This document shows positions 62,601-64,000 of a stretch of 64,000 bases of DNA, one piece after another. The stretch comes from Oxyruncus cristatus. Taxonomy: Eukaryota; Chordata; Aves; Passeriformes; Cotingidae. The notes below the pieces were generated by a model that saw only the letters and a program-made list of their open reading frames with translations, did not search any database and was not told where the DNA came from. Positions within the stretch are counted from its first letter, which is position 1. Every line of letters starts with the position of its first letter. The stretch spans positions 1,163,084-1,227,083 of the forward strand of contig VXAY01001313.1 of assembly GCA_013399855.1 (NCBI GenBank). Reading direction: 5' to 3'. The position numbers and the translations under genes are program-made.

Positions 62601-64000
62601 CTTGGCACTCTTCTCTTGGTGAAACCAATTAACTATGTATAGAAGTAGCAAAGAAATAAGTAAATAACTGTTATTTGTCCTACTGAAAGAGGAAATTAAA
62701 TGTGAAGCTACTGAAGAAAAAGAGACAGTGGAGATGAAAGGAAAAGGTAGAAGGCAAGAGGAGTGGAACTAAATTTCTTGCTTTTGTCTCACAGTAATTT
62801 GTGTGTTGTAGTAGCCCATTTCAGTATAAAAATTTGCAGTATATTTAAAGACATCAGCTGTGGGTGTGGGAAGATTCAGTAACACTTATTTGTCATTGGC
62901 AGATAAAGAAGAACTTTCTGAATCTGCAGGGAGGTTGTCAGGGAAGCTTGTCAAAAGGCAGGGTTTTACCTGAAGCCGAACTGTGAACAAATTTAGGCTA
63001 CTTGAGGCTTAAGGAACAGGTTTTAAAATTTAGCCTTTCATAAGAATTTTCATTAAAAGTGCCCAAGCATCCATCTCAGCAGTGACATGGAGCTTTCCCA
63101 TGCTGTCAGTGCCACTGGTTCCCAGGGCTGGCTTGGTCAGGCCTTGCTTCCCACAGCAGATGATTTGGTGAGAAAACAGATTTAGTAGAGTTGACTCCAT
63201 GATAATTTCTAGGAAACAGCAACTCATTTAAAGGAGTACAAATGAAGAAAGCTATTTGTTATAAGATTGTCTGATGCTTCTCTTTAATGATCTGGATTTC
63301 ATAAATCAACTCATACGAAGGTTAAAATGAGATGGAAGGAAATTCAAGCTTAATCTCATTTTGACACAGAGTAATTAGGCACTCCCCAAGAAGCAGATGG
63401 TTTTGTATTGTAATTGTAGTGCCCCCAAATGATCATTAAAACAATACTCACAATTCCTCTGTGGTATATCTTGACAGATTCATAGACTGGAGGAAAGAAA
63501 ACAGAATTGGGTCCCTTACTGCTGAGGTATTCTTAAGTTTCACTTGGAAAATGCACATCGGTGTATATGTTAATGACTTTTCCTGCTTGAATTCAGTTAC
63601 TAGAAGTGCCCTAGAACAGTAAAATCTTTTATTTTTGCTGTATTCAGGCACCTGAGACCTGGTTCTTCAAAGTGGATAGGATTTCTGTGCACAGGGCATA
63701 GTGCACTGGTTTCCAAGGAGATGTGTATATTGTGCTTGGGGTAACAGAGATCTTGGGAGAGTGAGATTGGGTAGAAGAGTCCTCCTTTTATCAGTTTACT
63801 CGCTGATTAGGAAAATAAAGTGAGAGCCTTGTAGCTTTCTAATGACTGTAAACCTGGCAGGCATTTCCCGGTGTGGCAGTGACCAACTCACGGCACCAGT
63901 GCCAAGCTGCTTTAAGTCCCAATTATTCCCTTGGAAGAGTGACACGTGTGGGGGATCCTTGCATGTTAAAAATTATCATGGTGTTTGTCATCAACAATAT

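Larger units (their letters stand above)
53941..64000. other. Non-coding stretch, unique sequence
   Basis: No gene, RNA gene or clear transposon is recognised. Short repeats occur at 55519-55538 and 56623-56644, and 61550-61610 is very AT-rich with repeated ATACATTAAT. Two small CpG-bearing patches stand out from the AT-rich background, at about 59025-59100 and 60565-60620. Open frames are at most 124 codons and unremarkable. Confidence 0.6.

Noticed and set aside
1..64000. CRISPR arrays, bacterial operons, rRNA or tRNA genes, or a mobile defence system.
   Set aside because: No regularly spaced repeats, no Shine-Dalgarno-led gene strings, no B-box-like tRNA signal and no long ORFs; the repeat content points to a vertebrate nuclear genome.

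Overview
The window looks like AT-rich, non-coding vertebrate DNA, most likely from a bird. The evidence is a fragment with the 3' end typical of avian CR1 retroposons (34493-34810), a solo retroviral LTR with an intact regulatory layout (27138-27665), a very old CR1/L3-type LINE fragment (53420-53940), low overall repeat density, and no Alu, B1 or L1 sequence that I can recognise. Nothing bacterial or phage-like is present: there are no long ORFs, operons, CRISPR arrays, rRNA genes or convincing tRNA genes. The bird assignment is an inference from repeat types, not from a recognised gene.

I found no protein-coding gene that I can name. The longest open frames are about 100-150 codons, contain low-complexity stretches, and look like what chance gives in 64 kb. 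The window is therefore best read as the inside of a long intron or as a gene-poor intergenic region.

Layout. 1-16760: unique sequence with homopolymer runs. 16780-22000: a CpG-richer patch and three plus-strand segments bounded by plausible splice sites, each with a length divisible by three (17022-17174, 19611-19721, 21904-21987), plus one minus-strand segment with strong splice sites (20867-20918). 23300-27670: a possible ancient SINE, AACC and TTTG low-complexity tracts, a 17-bp exact direct repeat 370 bp apart, and the solo LTR. 27670-41400: mostly unique sequence with the CR1 fragment, a 16-bp minisatellite and one undetermined base (37630). 41400-45100: two segments dense in developmental transcription-factor motifs (TCF/LEF-like and homeodomain-like), a possible SINE relic, local short duplications, and a minus-strand candidate exon with a hydrophobic open frame. 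45100-64000: unique sequence apart from the old LINE, microsatellites and one further candidate exon.

No undescribed biological system can be demonstrated here. The items most worth a second look are the candidate exon cluster at 17-22 kb, the motif-dense segments at 41.4 and 44.5 kb, and the 17-bp direct repeat at 25.7/26.1 kb. Splice-site and motif calls were made by eye, and pseudo-exons are common in vertebrate introns, so confidences are low.
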